Shown: positions 29,871 through 37,674 of the stretch, in pieces
How positions within the stretch are numbered: the stretch's first letter is position 1
Layout of the letters: each line of letters starts with the position of its first letter
NCBI RefSeq assembly: GCF_029889845.1
Contig: NZ_JARANV010000001.1
Span: forward strand, 124,001-188,000
Source of the DNA: Halomonas sp. 25-S5
GTDB lineage: Bacteria; Pseudomonadota; Gammaproteobacteria; Pseudomonadales; Halomonadaceae
Length of the DNA stretch: 64,000 bases
Direction of reading: 5' to 3'
Position numbers and translations under genes: made by a program
Notes under the pieces: model-generated
What the model saw: the letters and a program-made list of their open reading frames with translations, nothing else
Database searches by the model: none
Told to the model about the DNA's origin: nothing

Positions 29871-29930
29871 TGTCAGCCGGCCAGATGCAGGGTCAGCCGG
29901 CCAGATGCAGGGTCAGCCGGCCAGATAGAG
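29871..29930 (-). repeat. Three tandem 20-bp units at the end of the PAP2 phosphatase gene
   Basis: Three near-identical 20-bp units run from 29871 to 29930. The unit nearest the PAP2 gene contains its last codons and stop (reading Leu-Ala-Gly-stop), and the other two repeat this sequence after the stop. Because the unit is not a multiple of three, the extra copies do not extend the protein. Confidence 0.88.
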
Positions 29931-30455
29931 GCTGGCCAGGGCAAAGCCCAGCCCGAGCAGGGCGCCGGCCGCCACATCGCTGATGTAGTGCAGTCCCAGG
30001 CCCACCCGCGACACGCCGATCAGCAGCGCGATCGGGACCAGCCCGGGCAGCAGCCAGGGGGCATGGGCGGCGGTCAGGGTGCAGAACAGCACCGCATGCA
30101 TGGTATGGCCGCTGGGAAAGCTGTAGCGGTCCCGGGCGGGCTCGTTGCAGCGGATGATGCCGCGGAAGGTGATGAAGGGGCGCTCGCGACACAGGCGGGT
30201 CTTGAGGAGCCGATAGAGGCCGATGGCCACCAGGGCCGTGACGGTGTACTGGGCCACCCGCTGGCCGCTGCCGGCGGGATGGAGCAGCGGCTGGGCGAGG
30301 ATCAGCGCGACCCACAGCGGCCAGTCTCCCAGCTTGCTGGCCAGCCGCAGCAGGGCCAGCCAGGGCGGGTGGACGCTGAAGCCGGCCAGGCGCCGGCAGA
30401 GCTGCCACTCGATGAGGTCGAGACGTTCAAACACGGCAGGGCGCTGCGGCTTCAT
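29913..30455 (-). CDS. PAP2-family membrane phosphatase
   Basis: A membrane lipid phosphatase of the PAP2 superfamily, acting on undecaprenyl diphosphate or phosphatidate-type substrates. The 180-residue product shows the three catalytic motifs in order: KTRLCRERP, PSGHTMH and SRVGLGLHYISD, and about five hydrophobic segments. The start is the second of two adjacent ATGs (30455), seven bases from GGAG. It overlaps the end of the glycosyltransferase gene by 29 bases, so both are one transcription unit. Confidence 0.88.
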   Translation of the reverse strand: MKPQRPAVFERLDLIEWQLCRRLAGFSVHPPWLALLRLASKLGDWPLWVALILAQPLLHPAGSGQRVAQYTVTALVAIGLYRLLKTRLCRERPFITFRGIIRCNEPARDRYSFPSGHTMHAVLFCTLTAAHAPWLLPGLVPIALLIGVSRVGLGLHYISDVAAGALLGLGFALASLYLAG

Positions 30456-31587
30456 CATCGATCTCCATCGGCTGGGTGAGGGTGGAGAGGAAGGTGTCGG
30501 CAATCGCCGGCCAGCGGTACGCCAGGGCGCGCTTCCTGGCCGCCCGCCCCAGGCGGGCATAGCGGGCCGGCTGCTGACAGAGGGTGGCGGCGGCCTCCCG
30601 GAAGCCGGCCTCGTCGCCCACCGGCAGGCTGATGCCATTGACGTCGTCCTCGATCAGCTCGGCGCCCGCGGCATGGCGAAAGGCCACCACCGCCAGGCCG
30701 CTGGCCATGGCCTCGAGGACCACGTTGCCCCAGGTCTCGGAGATCGAGGGGAAGACGAAGAGGTCGGCACTGGCGAAGTGGCGCTGAAGGCTATCGCGGT
30801 CGATGAAGCCGGTGAAGTGGGCCTGGGGGAGGGCACGTTCCAGCCCGGCGCGCCCCGGCCCATCGCCGACGACCACCAGGCTGATCTCCGGGCGGGCGGC
30901 GAGCATCGCCGTGAAGGTGTCACGCAGCAGGTCGAGGTTCTTCTCCGCGGCCAGGCGCCCCACGTGCAGCGCCACTGGTCGATGGGCGTCGCTGCCCCAG
31001 GCTTCGCGCAGGGCCGGGTCACGATGGGTCGGCGAGAAACGCTCGCCGTCGATGCCGCGCGCCATGACCCGCACGTTGACGAGGCCGCGGCCGGAAAGCC
31101 CCTCGGCCTGGGCACGGGTCGGCACCAGCGTGGCCGCCGTGCGGTTGTGGAAGCGGCGCAGACGACGCAGCACCAGCGGCGCCAGCCAGGGCAGCCCGTA
31201 GTCGCGGCAGTAGTGGTCGAAGTTGGTATGCCAGCCGCTGACCACCGGAATACCCAGCCGCTCGGCGGCGCGTAGCGCCGACCAGCCCAGCGGTCCCTGG
31301 GTGGCCAGGTAGACGGCCGTCGGGCGCTGTTGTCGCCACAGGCGCTGGATGGCCGCCGTGGCCGGCAGGCCGATGCGCACCTGGCGATAGCCGGGCAGGC
31401 CCAGCCCGCGCACCCGGAGCTCGGCCTCCATCCCCTCGGCCCGCGGCGCGGACCCGTTTGCCGGCCGGGGCCGGACCAGCTGAAGGGCCACGCCACGCCG
31501 GCGCAGTTCCATGCTGAGTTGGCCCAGGGTATGGGCGACGCCGTTGATGTCGGGGGACCAGGTTTCACTGACCAGGCAGATGCGCAT
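30427..31587 (-). CDS. GT4-family glycosyltransferase
   Basis: A 386-residue GT-B glycosyltransferase. The N-terminal acceptor domain begins MRICLVSETWSPDINGVAHT. The C-terminal nucleotide-sugar domain has HVGRLAAEKNLDLL, VVGDGPGRAGLE and the E-x7-E motif SISETWGNVVLEAMASG. These features match enzymes that transfer hexoses to lipids (SQD2 and mannosyl- or glucosyl-diacylglycerol synthases). Acceptor and sugar are not known. GAGGAG precedes the ATG at 31587. Overlap with the PAP2 gene and proximity to an acyltransferase suggest an envelope glycolipid. Confidence 0.88.
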   Translation of the reverse strand: MRICLVSETWSPDINGVAHTLGQLSMELRRRGVALQLVRPRPANGSAPRAEGMEAELRVRGLGLPGYRQVRIGLPATAAIQRLWRQQRPTAVYLATQGPLGWSALRAAERLGIPVVSGWHTNFDHYCRDYGLPWLAPLVLRRLRRFHNRTAATLVPTRAQAEGLSGRGLVNVRVMARGIDGERFSPTHRDPALREAWGSDAHRPVALHVGRLAAEKNLDLLRDTFTAMLAARPEISLVVVGDGPGRAGLERALPQAHFTGFIDRDSLQRHFASADLFVFPSISETWGNVVLEAMASGLAVVAFRHAAGAELIEDDVNGISLPVGDEAGFREAAATLCQQPARYARLGRAARKRALAYRWPAIADTFLSTLTQPMEIDDEAAAPCRV

Positions 31588-31726
31588 GGGGCTCCTCGTG
31601 CGGTGGCAGGCCCGGAGGGGGCTGACACCGTATAGGATGCCGGCTGGCCATGACAGCCGCGCGTCACGGCGATGAAGAAGGCATGACGGCAGACCGGCCG
31701 TCCGGTGCCGGGCAGCGTCGCCTCCG

Positions 31727-32680
31727 TCAGCGCAGCACCCGGGCCGGGTCGATGGGCTTGCCACCATGGCGCATGTCGAAGAGCAGCCGCGGGCTGCCAT
31801 CCTGCTGGCCGACCTCGCACACCGGGGTCCCGCGGGTGACCGCGTCGCCACTGGCCACCAGTGGCCGCTCGCAGAGGGCATAAACGCTCTGCAGGTTGTC
31901 GGCATGGTGAACGATCACCACCTGGCCGAGCTGTCGCATGCTGTCGGCGAAGCGCACCTCGCCGTCGGCCACGGCATGGGCCCGGCTTCCACGGCGAGTG
32001 GCCAGCAGCATGGGCTGCAGGGTGCCGCGCTTGTCGGTGCCGAAGGCACGCTCGATCTGGTACTCCTCCAGCGGCCAGGGCCAGCGACGCGCGGCGGCGG
32101 GCAGGTCCCCCGGGTCCGGCAGGCGCTTGCTCGCCGGTCGAGCGGCCTGGCGCTTGCCGGACGCCTTGCTGCCGGTGCTGCCGGTGCTGCCTGCGGTCGT
32201 GCCCGCGGATGCCGCCTGCCGACCTCCCAATGGCACCTGGATCAGCTGCCCGACCCTCAGGCTGGTGGGCGCAATGTCAGGGTTCGCCGCCTGGATACGG
32301 TCGGCGCGGCCGCCGAAGCGCCGGGCGATGGCGCTGTAGGTGTCCCCTGGGCGCACCCGGTAGCGGTAGGGGCCACCGGAGGGGGCCCGCTCATCGCGAC
32401 CGGGGACCAGCAGGCGCTGGCCCACGGCCAGGCGCCGGGCATCGACGCCGGGGTTGAAGCGCTCCAGGCGTACCAGGGGCACCTCGGCGCGGCGGGCGAT
32501 CTCGCCCAGGGTGTCGCCGCGCTGGATGGTGATCCACTCGCCGGCGATCTCCTCGCCCGGGCGGCCTTCGCCCCCGCGCCCGGCGCAGCCGACCAGCAAC
32601 AGCACCAGGCAAACCAGCAGCAGGGTCAGCGCGGTGAGTCGAGACGGCGATCCTTGTCCTGCCACAGGGCGTTGAGCCAT
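31727..32680 (-). CDS. LysM/LytM-domain lipoprotein, degenerate peptidase (NlpD/EnvC-like)
   Basis: A 317-residue lipoprotein with signal peptide and lipobox LLVGC. Two LysM peptidoglycan-binding motifs follow (WITIQRGDTLGEIARRAEVP and YRVRPGDTYSAIARRFGG), then a low-complexity Ser/Gly/Thr linker and a C-terminal M23/LytM-like domain. The zinc ligands of active M23 peptidases (HxxxD and HxH) are absent, so it is probably an amidase activator rather than an enzyme, like NlpD and EnvC in cell separation. The start is uncertain: ATG 32680 overlaps the upstream acyltransferase gene by 55 bases and lacks a clear ribosome site. Confidence 0.82.
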   Translation of the reverse strand: MAQRPVAGQGSPSRLTALTLLLVCLVLLLVGCAGRGGEGRPGEEIAGEWITIQRGDTLGEIARRAEVPLVRLERFNPGVDARRLAVGQRLLVPGRDERAPSGGPYRYRVRPGDTYSAIARRFGGRADRIQAANPDIAPTSLRVGQLIQVPLGGRQAASAGTTAGSTGSTGSKASGKRQAARPASKRLPDPGDLPAAARRWPWPLEEYQIERAFGTDKRGTLQPMLLATRRGSRAHAVADGEVRFADSMRQLGQVVIVHHADNLQSVYALCERPLVASGDAVTRGTPVCEVGQQDGSPRLLFDMRHGGKPIDPARVLR

Positions 32681-33498
32681 GACTGGAAGCGTTCCTTGTA
32701 GTCTGTGTCGTCGTAATAGCCACCTTCGAGCATCCAGGCCGGGACTTCCAGGCACCGGGCCTCCAGCCGCACCCGTCCCTCGCGGCCGCAGAGGAAGCCC
32801 CAGAAGCTGGGATCGGGATTCTCGTAGTGCAGGGTGACATCCAGGATGCCGCCGAGGCGCTCGCCGAGCAGGCTCACCACCTGGGCGATGCCGCCGGCGC
32901 GCGGCCTCAGCAGATGGCGGTAGGGGGCGTCCTGGGCGGCCTGCTTGGCGGGGGTGAAACGGGTGCCCTCGACGAAGTTGTAGATGGCGATGGGGCGCTC
33001 CCGGGCGTGGCGGCACATGCGTTCGGTGGCCTCGCGGTCGCGGCGCGCCAGTTGCGGGTTGCGCTCGCGCTGCTCGCGGGTCAGGCGGCGCAGCATGGGG
33101 AACTCCATGGCCCAGAAGGCCAGGCCGACGATGGGGATCCAGATCAGCTGGCGCTTGACGAAGAAGTGGGGCATGGGAATGCGCCGGTGCAGGGCGAAGA
33201 ACAGCAGGAAGATGTCGGTCCAGCTGCGATGGTTCGAGAGCACCAGCCACCACTGGTCGCGGGAGAGCCCGTCGGGCAGGCGGAGCTCCAGCGGCGGGCG
33301 CAGCCAGCGGCGCATCCACCAGAGGTTGCTGCCCACCCAGTTCAGCGCCACGGCGTTGAGGGCCATCAGGACGCGCCGGCGCAGCCGCCGCCCCGGGGTT
33401 ACCAGCTTGACCAGGGTGAGCAGGATCAGCGGGACCCCCCAGGCGAGGGTGGTGAGAGTCAGCAGCAGGATGCTGACGAGCCCCCTGAGGGTCGGCAT
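32626..33498 (-). CDS. PlsC-type acyltransferase, YihG-like
   Basis: A 290-residue membrane acyltransferase with N-terminal hydrophobic segments, the catalytic motif NHRSWTDIF (HxxxxD) and the acceptor-site motif FVEGTRFT. This resembles the YihG/1-acylglycerol-3-phosphate acyltransferase group, which adds the second acyl chain in phospholipid synthesis. ATG 33498 has GAGGAG upstream at good spacing; an ATG at 33522 is less well supported. It overlaps the downstream LytM-like gene, so both belong to one leftward unit. Confidence 0.88.
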   Translation of the reverse strand: MPTLRGLVSILLLTLTTLAWGVPLILLTLVKLVTPGRRLRRRVLMALNAVALNWVGSNLWWMRRWLRPPLELRLPDGLSRDQWWLVLSNHRSWTDIFLLFFALHRRIPMPHFFVKRQLIWIPIVGLAFWAMEFPMLRRLTREQRERNPQLARRDREATERMCRHARERPIAIYNFVEGTRFTPAKQAAQDAPYRHLLRPRAGGIAQVVSLLGERLGGILDVTLHYENPDPSFWGFLCGREGRVRLEARCLEVPAWMLEGGYYDDTDYKERFQSWLNALWQDKDRRLDSPR

Positions 33499-33569
33499 GC
33501 CTGTCTCCTCGGCCGGATTCATGAGTTGACCATGCTAATGGATCGGCTGCGGGCTGCCCAGCTGTTGGG

Positions 33570-34475
33570 TCAATGTCCTGCTGCGAGATAAGGCGTGCGA
33601 ATGGTCTCGGCCAGCACCTGCTGCAGCGCCAGGGCGGCCACCGAGAGCTCGTGGCTGTTCCAGGTCAGCACCCCGACGTCGCGCTCGATGACCGGATCCT
33701 CCAGCGGCAGGCACACCGCCCCGAGCTCCTGCATCTGGTCGATGCACAGCGAGGGCACGGCGCTGACGCCCAGGCCACTGGCGACCATGCGCCCCACGGT
33801 GGCCAGCTGGTGGCACTCGAAGGCGGCGGGCAGGGTGAGGCCGCGGCTCTCCAGCTGCTGTTCCAGCAGCCGGCGCACCATCGAGGGGCGCTGCAGGGCG
33901 ATGAAGTCGCGGGTCATCAGCGTCGGCCAGCCGAGGCGCGGACGCTCGGCCAGGCGCGATTCGCCCGGCACCACGGCAACGAAGCGGTCGCGGAACAGGG
34001 GCGTGAAGGTGAGGCTTCCGGTGGCCTCCGGCTCGAACACCAGCCCCAGCTCCACCTGGCGAGCGCGCACCATCTCGATCACCTGCTCGTTGATCACATC
34101 ATGGACCGTGACGTTGACCCGCGGATGGCGCTGGCGGAAGACGCGCAGGGCCGGGGGCAGCAGGTTGCTGGCAAACGACGGCATGGTGGCCACCGCCAGA
34201 CGGCCGAGCTGCAGGGTGAAGCGCTGGCGCAGCAGCTCCTCGGTGTTGTCCCATTCGGCGATCAGGCGCTTGGCCAGGGGCACCAGCGACTCGCCCTCCG
34301 GGGTCAGCCGGACGCTGCGGGTACTGCGAATCAGCAGGCGGCCGCCCAGGCTCTCCTCGAGCCCCTTGATCGCCAGGCTCAGGGCCGGTTGGGAGAGGTG
34401 CAGGTGTTCGCAGGCCTGGGTGAAGCTCAGGGTCCGGGCCACGGCGAGGAAGGCGCGCAGTTGCTTGACGGTCAT
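33570..34475 (-). CDS. LysR-family regulator divergent from scoAB
   Basis: A 301-residue LysR protein with the N-terminal helix-turn-helix (LSFTQACEHLHLSQPALSLA at about 16-35) and an effector domain. The divergent position next to scoAB, with a 150-bp A/T-rich spacer, is the usual arrangement for a LysR activator and its target. It may therefore sense acetoacetate, 3-hydroxybutyrate or a CoA intermediate. That link is inference from context. Confidence 0.88.
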   Translation of the reverse strand: MTVKQLRAFLAVARTLSFTQACEHLHLSQPALSLAIKGLEESLGGRLLIRSTRSVRLTPEGESLVPLAKRLIAEWDNTEELLRQRFTLQLGRLAVATMPSFASNLLPPALRVFRQRHPRVNVTVHDVINEQVIEMVRARQVELGLVFEPEATGSLTFTPLFRDRFVAVVPGESRLAERPRLGWPTLMTRDFIALQRPSMVRRLLEQQLESRGLTLPAAFECHQLATVGRMVASGLGVSAVPSLCIDQMQELGAVCLPLEDPVIERDVGVLTWNSHELSVAALALQQVLAETIRTPYLAAGH

Positions 34476-34625
34476 GGCATGCTACCAAGGTCAAATTTAT
34501 CAGCAAAACAAATCAATCAATAAATAAAACAAACTTAACAAATATATTGGCAGGGACAACACTAGGCTGACATTCTGCCCATTCACCCTTGGACTTTTCA
34601 TTCCACAACAACGCGAGGCGCCACT
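34476..34625. promoter_or_regulatory. A/T-rich divergent promoter region between the LysR gene and scoA
   Basis: The spacer contains a run of about 55 bases (34490-34545) made almost only of A, T and C, with an ATTTAT/ATAAAT inverted pair 19 bases apart. This is striking in such a GC-rich genome. It probably contains the promoters of both genes and a LysR operator, but I could not assign -35/-10 boxes with confidence. Confidence 0.5.
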
Positions 34626-35327
34626 ATGGCCGGATTCGACAAGCGTGTGTACTCCTACGAAGAGGCAATGGACGGCATCGAGAGCGGCATGACCGTGATC
34701 GCCGGCGGTTTCGGTCTCTGCGGCATTCCCGAGAACCTGATCGCCGAGATCAAGCGTCGCGGCGTCAAGGGCCTGACGGTATGGTCCAACAACTGCGGGG
34801 TCGACGGCTTCGGCCTGGGCGTGCTGCTGGAGGACAAGCAGATCAGCCGCATCCATGCCTCCTACGTCGGCGAGAATGCGCTCTTCGAGAAGCAGATGCT
34901 CAACGACGAGATCGAGGTGGTGCTCACGCCCCAGGGCACCCTGGCGGAGAAGATGCGCGCTGGCGGCGCTGGTATCCCGGCCTTCTATACTGCCACCGGC
35001 TACGGCACGCCGATCGGCGAGGGCAAGGAGGTACGCGAGTTCAACGGCCGCCACTATATCCTCGAGGAGTCGGTGGTGGGTGACTTCGCCATCGTCAAGG
35101 GCTGGAAGGCCGACCGCTACGGCAACGTCGTCTATCGCGACACCGCCCAGAACTTCAACCCCATGGCGGCCACCGCGGGCAAGATCACCGTGGTCGAGGT
35201 CGAGGAGATCGTCGAGCCCGGCGAGCTCAAGCCCGACCAGATCCACACCCCGGGCATCTATGTCGACCGCATCATCCAGGGCTCCTTCGAGAAGCGCATC
35301 GAGAAGCGCACCGTGCGCGAGGGCTGA
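34626..35327 (+). CDS. scoA: 3-oxoacid CoA-transferase subunit A
   Basis: With ScoB it transfers CoA from succinyl-CoA to acetoacetate, the entry step of ketone-body use. The 233-residue product is the full-length A subunit, with the coenzyme A-transferase glycine loop [14 protein letters not shown] and [16 protein letters not shown] 34626 follows GCGAGG. scoB begins 55 bp downstream. With bdhA and a phasin in the window it fits PHB/3-hydroxybutyrate catabolism. Confidence 0.95.
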   Translation: MAGFDKRVYSYEEAMDGIESGMTVIAGGFGLCGIPENLIAEIKRRGVKGLTVWSNNCGVDGFGLGVLLEDKQISRIHASYVGENALFEKQMLNDEIEVVLTPQGTLAEKMRAGGAGIPAFYTATGYGTPIGEGKEVREFNGRHYILEESVVGDFAIVKGWKADRYGNVVYRDTAQNFNPMAATAGKITVVEVEEIVEPGELKPDQIHTPGIYVDRIIQGSFEKRIEKRTVREG

Positions 35328-35382
35328 CCCCCTCCGACGCTTCCCCACGACCGCTTCTCCACCGAACACATGAGGCAACAAG

Positions 35383-36045
35383 ATGGCACTGACTCGCGAA
35401 CAGATGGCAATGCGCGTGGCGCGCGAACTCGAGGACGGCTTCTACGTCAACCTGGGTATCGGCATCCCGACGCTGGTGGCCAACTATATCCCCGACGGCA
35501 TTGACGTGATGCTGCAGTCCGAGAACGGCCTGCTGGGCATGGGGCGCTTCCCCACCGAGGAGGAGATCGACCCGGACATGATCAACGCCGGCAAGCAGAC
35601 CGTCACGGCGCGCCCGGGGGCGGCGATCTTCTCGTCGGCCGAATCCTTCGCGATGATCCGCGGCGGCCACGTGGACCTGACCGTGCTGGGCGCCTTCGAG
35701 GTCGACCAGAACGGCAACATCGCCTCCTGGATGATCCCCGGCAAGCTGATCAAGGGCATGGGCGGCGCCATGGACCTGGTGGCCGGTGCCGAGAACATCA
35801 TCTGCACCATGACCCATGCCTCCAAGCATGGCGAGTCCAAGCTGCTCGAGTCCTGCAACCTGCCGCTGACCGGCGCCGGCTGCATCAACCGGGTGCTCAC
35901 CGACCTGGCCTACCTGGAGATCAAGGACGGCGCCTTCCACCTCAAGGAGCGCGCCCCGGGCGTCTCCGTGGAGGAGATCGAGTCGCTGACCGCCGGCAAG
36001 CTGGTGGTGCCCGACCACGTCCCGGAGATGACCTTCGAGGCCTGA
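35383..36045 (+). CDS. scoB: 3-oxoacid CoA-transferase subunit B
   Basis: Catalytic subunit of the succinyl-CoA:3-ketoacid CoA-transferase. The 220-residue product contains the active-site glutamate, Glu47, in QSENGLLGMG, which forms the glutamyl-CoA intermediate, and the family's VNLGIGIPTLV. It is cotranscribed with scoA. A GC-rich hairpin follows 23 bases after the stop. Confidence 0.95.
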   Translation: MALTREQMAMRVARELEDGFYVNLGIGIPTLVANYIPDGIDVMLQSENGLLGMGRFPTEEEIDPDMINAGKQTVTARPGAAIFSSAESFAMIRGGHVDLTVLGAFEVDQNGNIASWMIPGKLIKGMGGAMDLVAGAENIICTMTHASKHGESKLLESCNLPLTGAGCINRVLTDLAYLEIKDGAFHLKERAPGVSVEEIESLTAGKLVVPDHVPEMTFEA

Positions 36046-36068
36046 TCTCCCCGGTGATGGCAAGGCCT

Positions 36069-36094
36069 GCGGCCCGGACCCTGGTCCGGGCCGC
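36069..36094 (+). terminator. GC-rich hairpin after scoB
   Basis: Perfect 12-bp arms (36069-36080 and 36083-36094) flank a two-base centre, so in RNA the innermost pairs would open. No T tract follows, so termination efficiency is uncertain. Confidence 0.5.
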
Positions 36095-36198
36095 GCTCGT
36101 TCGGGGGATCCGCGAAGGGCTGTCGAAAAACTGACCATTCCGCGCCAGGCCCCCAGGCATCCCGCCCGGGAGCACTTCCACGGGGATGATGCACAGCG

Positions 36199-36221
36199 TT
36201 ATCCACAGATTCTGTGGATGA
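36199..36221. promoter_or_regulatory. Perfect DnaA box with inverted near-copy
   Basis: TTATCCACA (36199-36207) is the consensus DnaA box. Four bases on lies TGTGGATGA (36213-36221), an inverted box with one mismatch. Between them the ATCCACAG/CTGTGGAT arms form a perfect 8-bp dyad with a three-base loop. It sits between the convergent ends of scoB and the DUF1338-like gene. It could be a DnaA-binding site or only a short hairpin terminator. Confidence 0.5.
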
Positions 36222-36227
36222 CCGGGA

Positions 36228-36995
36228 TCAGGAGAGCTCGCAGCGGGTGTGGTGGGGCAGCAGCAGCTCGGCGGCACGCTCCTGGTTGGCGCTGACCTGC
36301 TTCTGGACGAGGGCGAGCCCGCCGAGGCCGACGCGATGCTCGTCGCCCTCGGCGAAGGCCAGGCGCCGCGAGCTGGTGGCATAGAAGCGGTAGTCGAGCA
36401 GTGGCGAAATGGGGAAGAGGCCGTGGTGGCGGTCACTGCTGCCGGTGAGGCCGGCCTGGCGCAGTTGGCCGTCGAGCTCGACGATGTCGTGACCCAGGCG
36501 CTGGCAGTCGAAGCCGGCGTGATGCAGCCGTGGCCCCATCACCGAGAGCCAGCCGGCCAGCGGATGGGCCAGGTGCAGGGCCTGGTAGGTGCCCCAGTCG
36601 GGCATCGGCCAGGGGCGGCCATGGCAGAGCAGCGCCTGGCCGCGGGCCTCGCGGGGATCGGCGTTGCCGACCAGCTGCTGGAGACGTTCGCGGGGCTGGC
36701 GCGACAGGGTGCCGAGCTGGAGCTCGGCGAGCAGTACCCAGGCGCCGTCGTCCGGTGCGGTGAACAGGGTGGCAAGCAGGCCGCGATCGGCCATGGCGTA
36801 GCGCTGATGCGGACGATAGCCGTAGCGCACCAGGGTCGGCAGGAGGGCCTCCATGGCCCAGGGCCCATGGTTCAGCGTCAGGATCGCCAGGTATTCCGCC
36901 GGCGCCTCCATGGGCCAGAGCCGCAGTCCGCCCACGTCCGGATGCTGGTGGATATAGTCCAGCCACAACTGCTGGACGAACTCTTCCCGTTGCAT
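36228..36995 (-). CDS. Possible DUF1338/HglS-like protein
   Basis: A 255-residue cytosolic protein. The N-terminal third (FVQQLWLDYIHQHP, then NHGPWAMEALLPTLVRYGYRP and LLAELQLGTLSRQ) resembles DUF1338 proteins, the vicinal-oxygen-chelate-fold family that includes the 2-oxoadipate dioxygenase/decarboxylase HglS of lysine breakdown. The candidate metal histidine would be in NHGPW; the other ligands cannot be fixed by eye, and the C-terminal half is divergent. ATG 36995 follows AAGG in the complement; the upstream open frame is ignored. It is convergent with scoB. Confidence 0.5.
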   Translation of the reverse strand: MQREEFVQQLWLDYIHQHPDVGGLRLWPMEAPAEYLAILTLNHGPWAMEALLPTLVRYGYRPHQRYAMADRGLLATLFTAPDDGAWVLLAELQLGTLSRQPRERLQQLVGNADPREARGQALLCHGRPWPMPDWGTYQALHLAHPLAGWLSVMGPRLHHAGFDCQRLGHDIVELDGQLRQAGLTGSSDRHHGLFPISPLLDYRFYATSSRRLAFAEGDEHRVGLGGLALVQKQVSANQERAAELLLPHHTRCELS

Positions 36996-37104
36996 CGTGC
37001 CTTGTCCCTTTGTCGTGATGCCCTGTACGCGCCTGCACGCCGCCAGTATAGGCAGCGGGTCCCGAGCGGCATTCAACGCGGGAAAGACGTTCGTCATGGC
37101 AGGA

Positions 37105-37245
37105 TCAACGTGGGTCGAGGCTGGCGAGGGTGCCCTCGCTCTGACGGCGCACCAGCAACTGGGCCTGGCCGGCCACAGGGGAGTCGAGCCCCTTCCGGCG
37201 GGCAGCGCTCAAGGAGATGGCATTGTCGATGGCCTGGCGGCTCAG
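37105..37245 (-). CDS. Possible small protein with CTG start overlapping the grxA stop
   Basis: A 46-codon open frame follows grxA on the same strand. Its codons show the strong G/C third-position bias of real genes here. The peptide contains SRQAIDNAIS, ARRKGLD and QAQLLVRRQSEGTL, faintly like small VbhA-type antitoxins (helix, Gly-Leu, helix, Glu-Gly). No ATG, GTG or TTG opens it near the 5' end. A CTG at 37245 overlaps the grxA stop as CTGA, mimicking the common ATGA coupling, and a frame stop lies ten codons before that. It could be a coupled gene, a gene that lost its ATG, or chance. Confidence 0.35.
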   Translation of the reverse strand: MSRQAIDNAISLSAARRKGLDSPVAGQAQLLVRRQSEGTLASLDPR

Positions 37246-37511
37246 CCGGAGACGCTCAGCAGAGCCTGGTCACGCACGTAGCGATCGAACTCGGTGAAGC
37301 CGCCGACATGGCTCTGGTCGACGAAGATCTGCGGCACGGTATGCACCGGCTTGCCGATGGTCTTCTCCAAGTCGGCCTTGGTGATGCCTTCGGCATGCAT
37401 ATCGACATAGCGGTGACCCGCGATGGCGCCGGCACTCTCGAGCCGGGCGGCGAGGGCCTTGGCATGGTCGCAGAAGGGACAGGCGGGGCGACCGAAGATG
37501 ACGACGAACAT
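37242..37511 (-). CDS. grxA: Glutaredoxin 1
   Basis: A small dithiol glutaredoxin that reduces ribonucleotide reductase and other disulfides with glutathione. The 89-residue product has the active site CPFC at 11-14, the conserved TVPQIFVDQ cis-proline loop and the glutathione-binding GGFTEFD. The pattern RYVDMHAEGITKADLEK is closer to GrxA than to GrxC. A further open frame overlaps its stop codon (see 37105-37245). Confidence 0.93.
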   Translation of the reverse strand: MFVVIFGRPACPFCDHAKALAARLESAGAIAGHRYVDMHAEGITKADLEKTIGKPVHTVPQIFVDQSHVGGFTEFDRYVRDQALLSVSG

Positions 37512-37631
37512 GCAGCGACTCCTTGCACGGCAGGGTGCGTGAAGAGGGATCCGGGGAAGAACGGCCCGAAGTGTGACGGAATAGGCGACGATTCGCCAAT
37601 AGTCGCTCCCTTGTGCGCCGATGGCGCCCCT

Positions 37632-37673
37632 CTATCGCACGCCCCCCTATCACACGCCCCCTATCGCACGCCC
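37632..37673 (+). repeat. Three tandem ~14-bp units next to the IMPase stop
   Basis: Units CTATCGCACGCCCCC, CTATCACACGCCCC and CTATCGCACGCCC follow each other directly. They lie in the spacer between grxA and the inositol monophosphatase-like gene, ending one base before the latter's stop codon. Confidence 0.8.
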
Positions 37674-37674
37674 T

